From contig JAWZYV010011616.1 of the NCBI GenBank assembly GCA_038373885.1, positions 186,001 through 250,000 on the forward strand: DNA of 64,000 bases, given 5' to 3'. The notes below the pieces were generated by a model that saw only the letters and a program-made list of their open reading frames with translations, did not search any database and was not told where the DNA came from. The position numbers and the translations under genes were made by a program. Every line of letters starts with the position of its first letter. The first letter of the stretch is position 1. The DNA comes from Cheiracanthium punctorium. Lineage: Eukaryota; Arthropoda; Arachnida; Araneae; Cheiracanthiidae. Below are positions 49,901 to 60,404 of this stretch, one piece after another.

Positions 49901-51130
49901 CTACTGTTAAGAAATAAACTAATACGATCTTTTTAAGGTTTGATAAATTATAAATAGAGGTGCATTCTCAAATTCTTAATAATTCGTTTTATCTAAAAAC
50001 AGTTGAAAGAAAAATCTCGAATATTTTCAGAAAGAAGATTCCGGCTTATATTTTCGTTATTATTACCGAAATTACTCGTTAAAATGTGTAACAATTAAGT
50101 CATATTTAAGAGTCACAAAAATTATCATTGCGACGTCACTTTCGAGTCGCAAGTATTAACAGTCACATCGTAACTTCGCAGAGACGTCACTCCGTAACTA
50201 GTAACAAATAAGCACATAGTGAAGTCACGTCACTTATCGGTCAAGATGTGACTAGTTTGATACTCGGTGACCATTTTGACTCTCTGCTGACGTGACAGTG
50301 ACTGTGCTTTGTGATCATCTGCTTTATTAGGGATACTGTTTTTATGGAAATGACGCTGTGTAAAAGTAGGTTTCTAAAGTGCGCATTTTAAAATGCGTGA
50401 TTTAATAACAATAATAATAATAATAACGCAAAAAAGAAATCTGTAAAACAAGCAATAGTCGAATAACAGTCGAATTTTCGGAATTAAAATGGAAGCATAT
50501 TTTGCAGGCAGAGCAAAATATTTATTAGATATATTTCGAAGTAGTTCACATTGTGAAAAATATTTTAAATCGAAAAATGTGCCTGGATAATACAAAAGAC
50601 AAATATCGTCGCATTTGCTTACAATTTTAAATTGAAAATACAGTTCGATGATAGTAGAATATATCATTTCATGCATATAGGTAGAAAAATGTATATCTAG
50701 ACGGTGCTTGCGTATGAAGTGGATTAAATTATATTACATCCCAGGTAGCACACACAGGTTGTCAGAACGTGATCACCACGTCTTACACTGTGCAAAACGC
50801 GTTCTGGTTCAAAATGTGTGCTTCGGCTAATTCAGCTTCACGTTTTACTCTAGTACTCTGAAGTATCTACTATGAAAGAATTTTCTTATTGGGACTGCTT
50901 AACGTACAAACAACAGACTCTATAATCCGTTCTATAATCCACGTACGCCACCACATACTACAGACGTTCAATGTAGTACGACTCACAGTGACGACAAATA
51001 TACGCCCCGCTAGAGGGCCAAAAGAAGTCCCAGCAACACCTCATCTCAACCAAAGTGTTTTGTTTTGCCGCCATTGTTGATCGACCGATAAGACTGTTGT
51101 GGTTGGAAAAGGCCTTTTTGGACGTTCCTT
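49901..51130. other. Mixed DNA: GTCAC cluster and a GC-rich patch
   Basis: 50110-50300 contains about nine GTCAC/GTGAC words, several inside GACGTCAC. At about 50742 CCCAGGTAGCACACACAGG resembles the terminus of the 32-kb TIR element. 50880-51120 is GC-richer, with GCCGCCATTGTTG (YY1-like on the minus strand) and a donor-like AAAAAA-GTAAGT at its right edge. No gene can be confirmed. Confidence 0.4.
51007..51018 (+). promoter_or_regulatory. CTCF-like core word
   Basis: CCGCTAGAGGGC differs from CCASYAGRKGGC at one position. It sits in a GC-rich patch near an AATGGCGGC word on the minus strand. Candidate only. Confidence 0.25.
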
Positions 51131-53149
51131 AAAAAAGTAAGTATTCTGTTTATTTGAAATTATGTACAGTGAACGTGATTAAATATTTTTTATGCATTAT
51201 CAGATCCCTACGCTATTTTGTTTTTGTAGGTGGGGTAGAACTTAATTAAAGTATTTACCTTACCTATTAAATATCCCATGTGCAAGGACGCCGGCAGGAA
51301 TTTTTCTAGGGGTTGCACGACACGCAGAGTGTTATCAGATGGTGAATCCAATGTTTTTACTGTCCTTGTCCTTATTATTTTACAAATATTAATATTATTT
51401 TCATGTTAAATATATTTTGTCGAACTCCAGGAGGGTGCAAGTGCACCCCAATCCCGGCGCTCTTGCCCATGTTGTGTTTTTATTTGCCTGTATACTGATA
51501 CAATTTGTGTTTATTGATTTTTAATAAATAAGTATTGTGAACCCGATTATACAAGTTCCTTTCTCCGCAAAATTTTTCAAAATTATATTTCTAATTGTGT
51601 AGCTTAGGGATGCAACGGATATACGACAAACATACAGCATCCGGCCTACGTGCCGGATGATTGGCAGTAGCTAGATATTACAAATATCCGGCTTAAAATT
51701 ATATACCGGGAAATAACATTAATAATAAACATAAACATAATAATAAATAAATTGTAAAGACTGCAATAATAAAAAAATGAGAAAAAAAAATTTTGTGAAA
51801 AAATTTTGTTTTTAATAGTTTTTAGAATGCATTTTTATCTTTTATGGAAAATGAGGAGGAAGGAATTAAGTAATCTTTTTTTAAGATTGGAATAAATTAT
51901 TACGATTTTGTCACCAACGCAAAAAAAAAAAAAGCGAAAAGAACCTATGCTGTTCTAGGAAGTGAAGCTTAATGTTTGAAAGCATTTTAATTTTAATCTA
52001 AATCTCTTCCTTTTTTCCCCATTATTTTGTTTAATACTCCAATGTCTTAAGAGCAAAAATTGATCGCTGTTGTAAGTTTTCTAAATATTTTTCTTATTAC
52101 CAAATTTTTTTTATAAGTTACTGACAGAACACATGACATACACTTATTTGCCCCCAAAATATCTTTCTGACATGCATGAATGGCATTAAAACATCCTTTT
52201 GTTTCTCTCCAAAATGTAGTTTCACTTCGCCTGTCACATCTCGATATTTTATTTATTCATTTATTGTCAGGGGAAAACAAGTCTCCCGATTTTAAAAATC
52301 ATATCTCCTTATTTTTGCCTTTGCCAGGTTGGCAACTCTGATAGTGTCAGGGGCGGAAAAATCTCCAGAAATTCATGTAACTTAAAATAATACATGCCGA
52401 AAAACATTGCTGCATTTTATTACTCTGTATTATTTACATTATTCAGACTGTTTGCATTCAAAAGAGATGTTGTAGCCACAAACCGAATCAGTACAGACAC
52501 TTAAGGCTGTTCTTCGAAAAAAAAGAACTCTGTTTTTAGTCTTGGTACACAAATTGAAATAAACTAATAGCACCATGGTCTCCAAAAAATTCCAGATGGT
52601 TCTTCATAAGCTGTTTTACATACTACGATAAGCGAAAACACTGTGGCTTTTGTGAAATTTTCAGAAAAAATTCTTAAACATGGATTTGAGCTGCAAGATT
52701 TTTTGAAGAGTGGCACGCTTTGCGAAAATTTCCGATTTTTAAGAATTTTTTCTAAAAGTATTGAAACTGATACAGATTGGCCTGTCTTCGCAGTATCTAA
52801 TACAGCTTGTAAAGAGACAGTTTCAAAATTTTGAAGTGCCTGGCATAATTAGTTTATTTGTAATTATGTACCAAAATCACATGATTTTTTCGAATAACAC
52901 CGTTAAAACATATCAAGAACATAGCCATTAATATCTCTTGAAACTTTTCTTGAATTTTGCTAATGATCAATCGCTAATTTTGTATATTCCCAATCGTGCA
53001 TATGGCAAGAAAAATTACATGCCCCGAGCATGTCGGGCAATAGATTTTTCCGTCCCTGGTTGGTGTATTTTGCACAAAGATGTATGCTAAATATGGATGG
53101 TGGGTGATAAGCTATTCCTGTGTTTTTATTATCATGTTCATATGTCTAT
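51131..53149. other. AT-rich DNA, solo hAT-like end
   Basis: TAGGGATGCAACGGAT at about 51606 looks like a hAT terminus, but no partner with a matching duplication was found. A 64-bp segment at 52988-53051 recurs at 54748-54811; on the minus strand both read GK(V/I)YCPTC. The origin is unknown. Confidence 0.4.
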
Positions 53150-53157
53150 ATACATAC

Positions 53158-53327
53158 CAAGGGCGGCTCCAGTGAGGGGGCCATGGCCCCCTCCGAAATT
53201 TTGTTTTACAACTTTAGATTCGCATATTTTACGAATTCACACATTCAATTTGCATTTTGAACAATTTATAGACCTAAGTAAAAAGTTCGATGGCCCCCTC
53301 CTAGAATTCAGTCTGGAGCCGCCCTTG
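53158..53327. mobile_element. hAT MITE, 170 bp, perfect 8-bp TSD
   Basis: It starts CAAGGGCGGCTCCAG and ends CTGGAGCCGCCCTTG, an exact 15-bp inverted repeat, with GGGGGCCATGGCCCCC and GGCCCCCTCC just inside. ATACATAC flanks it on both sides (53150-53157, 53328-53335). Non-coding. Confidence 0.92.
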
Positions 53328-53839
53328 ATACATACATCATTAAATTATGTTGTATTGCACCACCTCAATTACAATGTTTTAATGTTTCAAAGTACATAAA
53401 TGTGTGTTTCATAAATTTTGCTCCCCTCACCCCCCCCTTTTTTTTAAGCAAATGTAAAAGTAAATAACTGTAAAATACTAAATGCAGTTACTGGGTTAAA
53501 TAAATGGGACTAAATGTAGAAGTCGGTGTTGTTTGCATTTTGATGTTTTGTTTACATTTGTGTTTTGGTATGATTCTGGCACAATCCTGGGGGATTCGTC
53601 TGTTATTCTAATCATGCTGACTTTAGATAGGTGTATAGCTAGGTTGCTTCATCCACCATAGTGGTTTTTTTTTTTTTTTTTTTTTAGTTAGTTTACCCCT
53701 AAACTAAAATCCTGTGTAAGCGACTGGTTGCAATTTTACCAAAACAGCTGAATACCAAATGAATAGTGACCGATAGAGATGAAATGGGCTCAGCCCAGGC
53801 CCGGACAGGGCTCGGGCTGATAAAAATTTCTCCTTTATT

Positions 53840-54608
53840 TAGAGATGTACATAGTATTTGGTTGGTATTCGGTATACTGCTATTCGGCAGCCGAATAGTA
53901 AGCAAATTTAAGTATTCCCCAATCGGTAAACACATGCACATTTTTTATATCATGAATGAAAGATATAGTATAGTACCATAGTACTAAATTGATTCAAGTT
54001 GAAATATTACATGTGAATAAGTGTTTGAAACCCTTATAAAGTCCTCCTACCAAGGCACCCCCATCCTTCGCAGATAGTCCTAACGTAGCGTTCCACAATC
54101 ACACAAATAACCAATATCCCAATGAAATTACTTTTAATGTAAGAGAAAACACTCAGATGTTAAATTTGAATTTCAAGGTTTTTCTTAAATCTTATGACAC
54201 ATTACATTAACCTGTGCTATTACTAACTGATTTAAATTTGAAACAGTAACCAGGAAAAAAAACTCATAACATCAAGTGTTCGTAAATATGTGAAGTTAAT
54301 TAACTGCTAAATTTTTAAATAAAATATGTAGGTAAAAAAATTACCAGCATTTCACTAATATTTAAAAAAGTTATCAATAATATATAAAGGAAACACACTT
54401 GGATGTTAAATTTTGCAGCATTTTAATTTTTGAAGTTTTACACCATGTGAAATATTGTTTAAGAAAAAACTAATTAAATTAATCATTGCAATCAAAGTTT
54501 AATAGCGGTTTAATAAATTTAACCAAGGATAATTTTAACCAAGTATCCGGTTAGAATTTTAAACGAATATTCGTTCTTCGGCAAAATATGGTATTAGGTG
54601 CATCCCTA
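53840..54608. mobile_element. hAT element, 769 bp, perfect 8-bp TSD
   Basis: The left end TAGAGATGTACATAGTATTT and the reverse complement of the right end (TAGGGATGCACCTAATACCA) match imperfectly. CCTTTATT flanks both sides (53832-53839, 54609-54616). Subterminal ATTCGG/CCGAAT words recur near both ends (CAGCCGAATAG; CGAATATTCG). Non-autonomous. Confidence 0.85.
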
Positions 54609-55187
54609 CCTTTATTGATCATTGAAACAGATTTTAAAGTGATTTATGGGAAAAAATAAACATATTTAAAAAAAATAATTGTATTCTATCAATGAAGTAA
54701 TTAAATTTTATTAATCTCTTAAGGTTGATTTTTTTTTTTTTTTACATGCCCAATCAGGTATGTGGCTAAAACAAATACATGTCTCTGGCATGTCGGGCAA
54801 TAGACTTTTCCTAAAAATTCTGCTTTTTTCCAAAGAAATCTAGACTTAAAAAAAAATTTAGATTTTACGTAAAATTTGCTCATGAACATCCGGTCAGAGT
54901 GCCACTTTAGCAGAACCTGCTCTGACGTAATACTGCTCAAATATCATTTGCGCACTTTCCTTGACTTTTATTGCTTGAGTATTGTTTGCACATTTTTTCG
55001 TACTCTTTGCTTTTTTGTCTAACTCATCCCTGTGCTTAAGACCACTTCATCACTTTTATAGATGCACGGTAGACCTACAAGTTCTCGTCATGAAAGACGT
55101 AAATGTACTGCTTCCGTTAAAAGGTTCCATTTAATGTTTTTGCAGATTTTTGGCTGTGGAAGCCATTTAGCCAAAAAGAACAACATC

Positions 55188-55217
55188 TTGTACCTAGGGC
55201 CATGGCCCTAGGTACAA
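55188..55217. repeat. 30-bp palindrome related to pogo-element ends
   Basis: TTGTACCTAGGGCCA is followed at once by its reverse complement. The same word, slightly changed, is in the right end of the pogo-like element (GGCCCTATGTACAAG near 58435) and twice near 58275 (AGGTACAATA GTAT TATTGTACCTAGGGCC). It may be the worn left terminus of that element. Confidence 0.6.
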
Positions 55218-56657
55218 ATATTATTGTTTGTGCTGTTAACTTTTTAAAAAATGGGGATGGGGAAGATAAATAAGATTTTATAGCACAAATCTAATATTTA
55301 AAATTTGTTCCATTTTTTTCAACCATGCCATCAACTTAGCAAAAGAAAATAGCATGGTATTACTGACAATACCGCCTCATACTAGTCATAAATTACAGCC
55401 ATTACACAGAGGTGTATACAGAGACGGCCCGAAGGGCGTGCAGGGCCCTAGGCGAAGCGCAAGAGCAGGGCCTCTTCTCTATCATGTCTTATGAGATAGC
55501 AATAAAATGGCCCAAGAGCGGGGCCCACAATAACTGCAGAGAATCAACTTCCGAGAGTGGCTGTGAGCAGACCTATTGATAATGCAACGGTTACAGAAAA
55601 AAATGGACGCATTTGTTAATTGTCAGCCTTCCACATCAAACTGTGAATCAACCCAATGTGTAACACCTGAACAAGTGCGTCCGTTTCTTAAGGCTAAACC
55701 TCGTACTGCCAGAAGAGGTGGATAAAAACCTGGCAAGTGTAGAATTCTCACTGATACACCTGAGGAATCACTTGAAATGGACTCTTCAGATTCTGCAAGC
55801 AGCACAGATTCTCCAATAGCTGATGAAAGGCCTGGTGATGAACTTGAAAAGGGAGATTTCTGTTTGACAAATCAGATGGGAAAAAACTAAAGCATTTTTA
55901 CATAGCAGAAGTAGTTGACGTTACAGATGATCAGTATACTGTTAAATACAGGGATGTTAATTCTGCGCCAAAACACAAATTTTTGCGCCGAACTGTGCTT
56001 TTAGCCGATTTTTGCGCCGGTCTGCGCCGAATACGTCATTTTGACTCTTTCAGGGTGCGCCGAAACAGAAATATTGTGCCGAACTGCGCTTGTAGCTGAT
56101 TTTTGCGCTGGTCTGTGCCGAATACGTCATTTTGACTTTTTTAAATTTTTGCCACGCTCATTTATCCTTTAAAGCATGTATGGAAAGCTAGTTAGCAGTA
56201 AAGCAAGATTCAAACTGCGTACGAAAGCTGCATTCCGAAGCCATTCTACCCGTCCCGGATCGGACCAGTCGGGCTTTGTTAGTCACCTCAATCAAGGCCG
56301 GCCAGATAGGCAAACAAGTAATCATCGCAACGGGCACCGTTTTTTGTTTATGAAGGGGCACGATTTCCAACTTAAAATCATAAAAGCAATTTTGAAAAAA
56401 GTAAAAGAGACGTCTTTTTCTACGTTTGCAGGGTGGAGTGGGTGTCATGTACCGCAGGGCCGCCCCTGTTCTAAACCAGACCGGTCCGTAAAGAAAACAG
56501 TATATTATGGTGACGTCCCAGCCCCTAAAAAATCCCGGTTTATGACCCGGCCCGTAGCAAGAATGAAAATTGGAAGCATGACCGGATTAGAAATCAGAAT
56601 CTAGGCTGTCTGAATTAATAGAATATTTCATTTCAAAATAATCCGGAAATCCGCTGC

Positions 56658-57127
56658 CAGTGGTGTAGTCGCGGGGGGTAGAGATCTGTGCGGCCCCAGG
56701 CTTTTGCAGCACGATTCATTCAAGGCACGGGCTGACCTCAGCATTTTCTAGAATGGACCGGAACAAGCGTATACTCTTAAAGACGGTCCTCTGCGCTTGC
56801 AAAATGGAGACTTTCCGGAAATTTTTGCTCTCCTAAAATTTGGATAAGACCAAACGGTTGGTTGTGATTCCCCCCCCCCCTTCCTTAAATCATGATTAAT
56901 ATATGAGCTGGACCGGGTCTGCATTTTTTATTTTGATTAAATGCCGGTCCGGGCTAGATGTTTTCGGCCCGTGAAGATCATGAGCGGGGAGATGCCGCCT
57001 CACTACTTTTTCATTCGAACTTATGTCAGCAAAAGTAAGCGTTCTTCACTTTTCATCATGGACGCATGATTTTTGAGTCTTCCGTTGCGAGTGTTCCTAA
57101 ACCTTTTTTCTTAAAACTACACCACTG
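56658..57127. mobile_element. Possible nested hAT-like MITE, 470 bp
   Basis: CAGTGGTGTAGTCGCGG at the left and AAAACTACACCACTG at the right are inverted over the first 12 bases. GC-rich interior with GGCCC words. No 8-bp duplication was found (CCGCTGC and TTTTTCTT flanks). Confidence 0.45.
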
Positions 57128-57600
57128 TTTTTCTTTTTGTGTGTGTGCAGGCTCTACGAGAGGGGGCAGACGGGGTGGGGGGGCAGACAGGGCGACGCCC
57201 CTGGTCCCGTGTTCAGCCAAAGTGCGTCTGCAAATTTTTGAGAATGTGTTACGAATTTCATTTATAGATCCTTAATTAAAATCTTTATTTTAAAATAGAC
57301 TAAATTTTGAATACATAATTCTAGAATGATATAAACGGCAGAAATGTTAATTCTACCATTTAAATATTAGTATTTTTACAACCTTCGAACATGCATTAAA
57401 AGTACCATTGCATATAAGAAATACTTCTCTCCCACTCTCTTTCCATTTAGCATTTATATGAAAACCATTAAAAAGAGCAGTTTCACACACACACAAAAAA
57501 AAATTCCTTCCGTCCATGTAAATAGATGTATTGTTTTTACCAAGTTGCTGATAGCATAGCCTGTATACAGGGTGTATACCCAACAAGGGTGTATCCCCTT

Positions 57601-57692
57601 AAAAAAAGGGTGTATACCCAACTAGCACACATACGTTGGGTTATTATAATAACCCAATGTATGTGTGCTAGTTGGGTATACACCCTTTTTTT
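57601..57692. repeat. 92-bp near-perfect palindrome
   Basis: Two 46-bp arms with one mismatch meet at TTATTATAATAA with no spacer. The arms start AAAAAAAGGGTGTATACCCA then ACTAGCACACAT. Partial direct copies of GGGTGTATACCC precede it at 57570-57597. It lies in the 2-kb transposon and could extrude as a cruciform. Confidence 0.9.
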
Positions 57693-58963
57693 CCAGAGCT
57701 TTCCTAAAGTGCTTTCAAATAGTGTTTTGCTTTCAGCAAATGGTGTTTGCTTGCTAACTTTGCTTTTCTTGTATGCATTTATTGTGTTCCTAAATCTTCA
57801 ATTTTATGCTCCAAAATCATGTTAATTCTGATCTCGAATCTTAGTTTTCTTCTCGGAAACTATTTTTTTGTGCTCCCGAGGTGCTCCCAAATGGAATTTT
57901 TCTGCTCCCGAGGTGCTCCCAAATGGAATTTTTTCTGCTCCCGGGGTGCTCCCAAATCGAGTGTTGGAGTTAACATCCCTGTAAATACCTGAAACGACTT
58001 TAAGGATTCGAATAAATTTTTGTATCACAGTGATACAACTTAAGTTATCAACAGAGATGATGTTATATTTAAATTGCCGTAACCAAAAATTGTTGGAGGC
58101 TCAGAACGCCGATGCTTTTTACCTACTGTTGGTGTCAGTTTTGCAAATCAAGCGTGGAATAATAAACATTTCTTCCTTACAAAGATTTTAGAAACTGTGT
58201 ACAAAAGAAATAATGAATACAAATTGTTTTTTTATATTGTAAACAACAATTTTGGTTTTTGAAAATAACTGACCTTAGGTACAATAGTATTATTGTACCT
58301 AGGGCCGTTTGTAATTTTTAAAAAATTTTCAGTACCATTTCCAATTTTTTTGCTTCGATACTTGAAGTGATTTTTATTATTGTAAGTTAATTATAAGTAA
58401 AGATATTGCCATTTGAAAATAGCTGGCCCTATGTACAAGAGTTTCCCCTACTGAATGCACAACATCGCTTGCAGTGCCTTTCCTGAGCTCATGAACATAT
58501 CTGTTGCCAGGGGCAAATCCAGAAATTACTCAAGGAGGGGGTGATTTTGCACCTGAAACAGGTGAGGGGTAGAATGCGCAAAATCATTTTATAATTAATA
58601 TAATCGATTAGACCAATTATTGTAATTATTTTATTGTTAAATCTAATTATATAATTTTTAAGGGCTTTAGTGTTTGTCGATTATGTTGACCCCACATAAA
58701 TAATTAAGCTAATTTATGCTTACAACAATAAGTAATTAGCAGGGTATAAAGCATTACACTAATTAATCAGATTTATTATTAATACAGTAACTTTTCTGTG
58801 CTGTATTTTCTGTTTTTGGTTAGTCTATCCATGCCGCATCGAGTTGCTGCCCTCCGCTGGGCAAAACAAGGTCAGACGCGTTATTATAAAAGCAGTAAAG
58901 TAGCCAGAAAAAAGTTTTAGGGGGGTTTAGGCACTGATGTAACGGATAATCTACATTATGGAT

Positions 58964-59951
58964 CAGGGTTGGCTTTTTACCGGTAAAAACTGGTTTTTAG
59001 CAGGGCATGGTAAAAACTAGGTTTTTACAGGTAAAAAACTGGGAAAAAGGGGTAAAAACCTAACGATACAATAAACTCCCCGAGTCATAAACTGTATATT
59101 AATGCTATTTTTAAAACTGTATTCTCATGTAATTGATGTGGATATATCATCATCAGGACATCATGATGATGCAAACTACATTATGTAACAAATAATATTT
59201 GTAAGCATTTAGTTTTCATTAAAATGATTAAGATAAGTTAAGTGTAGTAAAAGTATATTTACAATTTTCCTTTAAGTAAAAATTATTAAACTAGACTACA
59301 TTACATAATTGTAATAAATATTGTAATGTGCCTTCTCATAATAATAGTTTTAATAAGTTTAATAATGATAAATGTACATTATCTATAAATTTGAATTTCT
59401 TGTAAGATGAAAACATGGATCAAAGTTTTCTGTGTTTATTATATTCCTTAAAATGAACTATTTTCGCATAGCTTTCTTTTACTTACCAAATCAGACACTG
59501 AATTAGGTGAATATTGTTATATAGAAATGGAAATAGTGACATTAAATGTCCTGAACTTTGTTTCCCTGAGAAAATGAAAAAATAGCAGATAAATCTTCAT
59601 TAGTTGCTTGTGGATTATGGCCGACTGACTGCACTAGGATCCTAATCCTATTGGGGAATACCTTCCTATTCCTAAGGGATCCTAGCCAGTATTTATGTGC
59701 AATTTCTGGGGAAAAAAATCCACGGAAAACTCCGAACAGCTAGATCAACAGGCACGACCAGGGTATGAGCCTGGCACCTCCCACCATCCAGTTTCGATAG
59801 CAGAACCTCTCAGCCATTGATGGAGAGATAAATCTTCAAAAAGTGACAAAAAATAGTCAAATTATTAAGTTTTTCTCAAAGGTTGTAAAAACCCTGGTAA
59901 AAACATGTTTTTCCAAAGACGGTAAAAACCGGTAAATACCGTCCAACCCTG
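58964..59951. mobile_element. hAT element, 988 bp, perfect 8-bp TSD, with nested SINE
   Basis: CAGGGTTGGCTTTTTACCGG starts the element and GTAAATACCGTCCAACCCTG ends it. TTATGGAT flanks both sides (58956-58963, 59952-59959). Both ends carry repeated GGTAAAAACC words, at least six at the left (to 59060) and four at the right (from 59884), like the subterminal transposase-binding repeats of hAT elements. No transposase is present. The SINE at 59600-59825 inserted later. Confidence 0.92.
59600..59825 (-). mobile_element. tRNA-derived SINE, copy 5 (minus strand, nested)
   Basis: AGATAAATCTTCA occurs at 59587-59599 and 59826-59838, a 13-bp target duplication. On the minus strand the element starts with CATCAATGGCTGAGAGG (A box TGGCTGAGAGG), has a B-box-like GGCTCATACCC, then a diverged form of the shared core (GTTGATCTAG ... 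GGAGTTTTCCG ... TTCCCCAGAAATTG). The 3' part differs from the other copies, so it may be a sister subfamily. Nested in the 988-bp hAT element. Confidence 0.75.
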
Positions 59952-60000
59952 TTATGGATAGCATTCTTCATGTCAATAATAGAATTCAGCTACATTTTAG

Positions 60001-60036
60001 GGGGGGTTCTGACACCCCCCCCTCACTACGCCACTG
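60001..60036 (-). mobile_element. hAT-like right terminus (ACGCCACTG), solo
   Basis: GGGGGGGTTCTGACACCCCC leads into CACTACGCCACTG. The reverse complement starts CAGTGGCGTAGTGAGG, a frequent hAT end. A CAGGGGCAAATCCAG word at about 58511 could be the partner (with the 988-bp hAT element inserted between), but flanks do not match. Confidence 0.35.
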
Positions 60037-60404
60037 TATAAAGGGTATCCCATGACTTTTGTCGCCTCAGTGTATTTCTTTCGGCAAATTGATTTACTTT
60101 GGAATTCAATAAATGTCACTAGAGTTGTATAATGTAATTTAAATAATGATTTAGGAAGTGCTTTTAATTTGAGTATTTTTATAGAATTGTAAAGTGTTTT
60201 GAATGATTTATTATAAGAAAGTAATTTCTGTTGAGTGGCTTTAAAAGTCAAGGTGTTTGACTGCAAGTGGTAAATACCTTTTTATACCCATATTATTGAT
60301 CTTACCTGATTTATTCTTTGTACTGGTGATCTATGCCATTATTTATAAAAGTTTATTCACTTAAGCTGTATTTGTTTATTCTCAGGTGAAGTACTTCGGA
60401 TGCC

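Larger units (their letters stand above)
55949..57981. mobile_element. 2,033-bp DNA transposon with 12-bp TIR and 6-bp TSD
   Basis: CAGGGATGTTAA at 55949-55960 is repeated inverted as TTAACATCCCTG at 57970-57981. TAAATA flanks both sides (55943-55948, 57982-57987), and the pogo remnant reads through after removal. The left 190 bp holds two copies of an ~85-bp unit (TTTGCGCCGAACTG ... GAATACGTCATTTTGACT). The right 120 bp holds three ~32-bp units (TGCTCCCGAGGTGCTCCCAA then ATGGAATTTT). The frame at 56176-56604 has no recognised domain. It contains a nested hAT-like MITE and a 92-bp palindrome. The 6-bp duplication does not fit the usual 8 bp of hAT, so the superfamily is open. Confidence 0.8.
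55609..58140 (+). pseudogene. Pogo/Jerky-like transposase C-terminus, split by a transposon
   Basis: The first part reads TPEQVRPFLKAKPRTARRGG, a stop (TAA 55723-55725), then KPGKCRILTDTPEESLEMDS and an acidic Ser-rich linker, matching the linker after the DDE domain in pogo/CENP-B-like transposases (PxPKAxPRxxRRGRKxGKxRILTDTPEK). After a frameshift near 55860 comes FLFDKSDGKKLKHFYIAEVV then DVTDDQYTVK. Then the 2-kb insertion. After it the sequence resumes as YLKRL, stops, and, after a frameshift, VINRDDVIFKLP then PKIVGGSERRC, which matches the family's end (xDIVxKLPxPxxxGGxxR). Joining the sides across one TAAATA restores the frame through TVKYLKR. Several stops show this is long dead. Confidence 0.75.
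55188..58453 (+). mobile_element. Pogo/Tigger-like element, internally deleted and interrupted
   Basis: The right end is GGCCCTATGTACAAG then AGTTTCCCCTACTG at 58425-58453, a typical CAGTAGGGGAAAC-like pogo terminus. The left end is uncertain and may start at the 55188 palindrome. Coding remnants of the transposase C-terminus lie at 55609-55948 and 57982-58140. DNA-binding and catalytic domains are missing. A 2,033-bp transposon (55949-57981) sits inside the coding part. Confidence 0.6.
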
